Assembly (NCBI GenBank): GCA_951394045.1
Contig: OX595988.1
Location: 2,061,352-2,125,351, forward strand
Source of the DNA: Nitzschia sp. DOCU1
Lineage: Eukaryota > Bacillariophyta > Bacillariophyceae > Bacillariales > Bacillariaceae
DNA length: 64,000 nt
Direction: 5' to 3'
How positions within the stretch are numbered: the stretch's first letter is position 1; every line of letters starts with the position of its first letter. Both the position numbers and the translations under genes were made by a program. Shown one piece after another: positions 62,820 through 64,000 of this stretch. The notes beneath the pieces were generated by a model. The model saw nothing but the letters and a program-made list of their open reading frames with translations, was not told the origin of the DNA and did no database searches.

Positions 62820-63450
62820 CGTTTCCTTAACGAAACGAACGGTTAAAAAGGCCGCATAGACGGTACAGCGGGAGAATGCTGTACAACCGAGACGTTTCCT
62901 TAACGAAACGAACGGTTAAAAAGGCCGCATGGAGGGTACAGCGGGAGAATGCTGTACAATCGAGGCGTTTCCTTAACGAAACGAACGGTTAAAAAGGCCG
63001 CATAGAGGGTACAGCGGTAGAATGCTGTACAATCGAGGCGTTTCCTTAACGAAATGAACGGTTAAAAAGGCCGCATGGAGGGTACAGCGGGAGAATGCTG
63101 TACAATCGAGGCGTTTCCTTAACGAAACGAACGGTTAAAAAGGCCGCATAGAGGGTACAGCGGTAGAATGCTGTACAATCGAGGCGTTTCCTTAACGAAA
63201 CGAACGGTTAAAAAGGCCGCATAGAGGGTACAGCGGTAGAATGCTGTACAATCGAGGCGTTTCCTTAACGAAACGAACGGTTAAAAAGGCCGCATAGAGG
63301 GTACAGCGGTAGAATGCTGTACAATCGAGGCGTTTCCTTAACGAAACGAACGGTTAAAAAGGCCGCATAGAGGGTACAGCGGTAGAATGCTCTACAATCG
63401 AGGCGTTTCCTTAACAAAACGAACGGTTAAAAAGGCCGCATAGAGGGTAC
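62820..63450. repeat. Right 73-bp iteron array, 9 copies, inverted to the left array
   Basis: CCTTAACGAAACGAACGG recurs at 62825, 62898, 62971, 63044, 63117, 63190, 63263, 63336 and 63409, always 73 bp apart, with a few substitutions. Most units contain two dyads: TTAAC...GTTAA and GTACAGC...GCTGTAC with an 8-base spacer. The sequence is the inverse of the left array. The array lies in the divergent gap between the transposase start (62654) and the ORF at 63693. Confidence 0.88.
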
Positions 63451-63692
63451 AGTGCGGTTATCGCCAGGATGAAAAGTTTGAAAAGGGAGATGCGGCGGGT
63501 TGATTTTTGAACACAGGGAGCATTACCACCACACATAAAATGGGCGTGCCAGTGTCTTTAAGTGAAAGAGTTTGAACTGGAGACAAGAGAGGATGACGAG
63601 TACATGGTTTAAAAAGATTAGATGGTCCTCCAAACAACCTCGGCGGTATCAAGAGTAGATATTGCCACAAAGTAAAGCGAGGTAGAGCCGTC
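63451..63692. other. Gap between right array and last ORF
   Basis: About 240 bp without a gene. It presumably holds the promoter and 5' UTR of the ORF starting at 63693. Confidence 0.35.
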
Positions 63693-64000
63693 ATGACAAG
63701 TGGGGCGGGTGCTGTGCAGGATAATGCAGTTGCAGCTGCAAGTGGCAGCAGCGGAGGAGCATTCGATGTGGAAAGTTTCTTGGGCAGGTTGCCACCTGAT
63801 CAAAGAAGCGAATTAAGGAGAGCCTTAGCTGGAGGAATTGGAAATGCCACCAGCGGCGAGGGGGCGCCTGTTGGAGAAGTTGGCTTGGCGATGGGTGGTG
63901 TGGTTAGTACAACCTCATCTATAACCATATGTGAGAGGGAGAACAATAAACTCTTTACAGATCAGATGAAGAAGGTGTTCCGGCAGGTGAAGTTCATTGA
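63693..64000 (+). CDS. Partial ORF running off the window end
   Basis: ATG at 63693 opens a frame with no stop to the last base (102 codons seen). The N-terminus is Ala/Gly/Ser-rich, followed by FLGRLPPDQRSELRRALAGG and, near the end, FTDQMKKVFRQVKFI, which looks like the start of an ordered domain. The family is not recognisable from this part. Its position beyond the right array, divergent from the transposase, mirrors 53410-54300 beyond the left array. Confidence 0.5.
   Translation, partial: MTSGAGAVQDNAVAAASGSSGGAFDVESFLGRLPPDQRSELRRALAGGIGNATSGEGAPVGEVGLAMGGVVSTTSSITICERENNKLFTDQMKKVFRQVKFI

Larger units (their letters stand above)
52490..64000. mobile_element. Large multigene DNA element, right end beyond window
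   Basis: From about 52490 the retrotransposon frame is replaced by C/T-rich DNA with repeats of ATTTTCCCCC. Five genes follow, arranged around iteron arrays: a PIP-box protein, a dioxygenase-like protein, a protein of about 1430 aa, a Plavaka-like transposase and a partial ORF. The 73-bp arrays occupy the two divergent gene gaps in inverted orientation, and a 78-bp array the convergent gap. No right boundary is seen. The true extent is inferred and could also be the 9-kb core between the two 73-bp arrays. Confidence 0.55.

Noticed and set aside
1..64000. CRISPR arrays, bacterial operons, tRNA or rRNA genes
   Set aside because: The tandem arrays have no spacer variation, the genes carry spliceosomal introns, and no structural RNA was recognised by eye. 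A small tRNA could have been missed.

Overview
The window is nuclear DNA of a eukaryotic alga, most likely a diatom (inference). Evidence: short spliceosomal introns (56-83 bp); a predicted plastid protein with a secretory signal followed by an AF-type junction; host genes for a proteasome lid subunit, a CELF-type RNA-binding protein, RNF10 and a long-chain prenyl diphosphate synthase; and a short interstitial TTAGGG tract. There is no operon structure, and neighbouring host genes are mostly convergent or divergent.

Layout. 1-4790: decayed repeats, including a Pif1-type helicase tail, two copies of an unknown ORF family and a lysine-rich open frame with a nuclear-localisation-like motif. 4791-8588: a piggyBac element with TTAA target duplication, an intact DDD triad and two in-frame TGA codons. 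8934-20429: host genes (coiled-coil protein; six-exon plastid HPPD-family dioxygenase; LIM/DA1-type peptidase; RNF10), then a repeat-rich gap. 20430-21593: pfkB kinase. 21796-34044: 13 head-to-tail copies of a 938-945 bp unit that itself looks like a TIR transposon, flanked by a 10-bp direct repeat. It sits in the gap between the pfkB gene and RPN3. 34373-42420: RPN3, a CELF-like gene, a COQ1-like gene and an armadillo-like gene. 42761-50072: two almost identical head-to-tail copies of a DDE element (3657 bp each). 50166-52488: the 3' part of a tyrosine-recombinase retrotransposon with B1-A2-B2 split repeats. 52490 to the window end: a large multigene element interrupting that retrotransposon.

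The most novel part is the last 11.5 kb. It encodes a 100-aa basic protein ending in a PCNA-binding PIP-box, a protein with a dioxygenase-like HxD...H pattern, a roughly 1430-aa protein of no recognised family and a Plavaka-like DDE transposase. Arrays of a 73-bp iteron lie in inverted orientation in the two divergent gene gaps (about 4 copies left, 9 right), and a 78-bp array lies between the two convergent large genes. This suggests a large DNA transposon with its own recognition arrays and possible links to replication (PIP-box) and DNA or chromatin modification (dioxygenase-like fold). The second main result is the satellite array, which appears to show a TIR element turning into a satellite inside a shared promoter region.

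Splice sites, family assignments and element ends were read by eye. No search, alignment or RNA data could be used.
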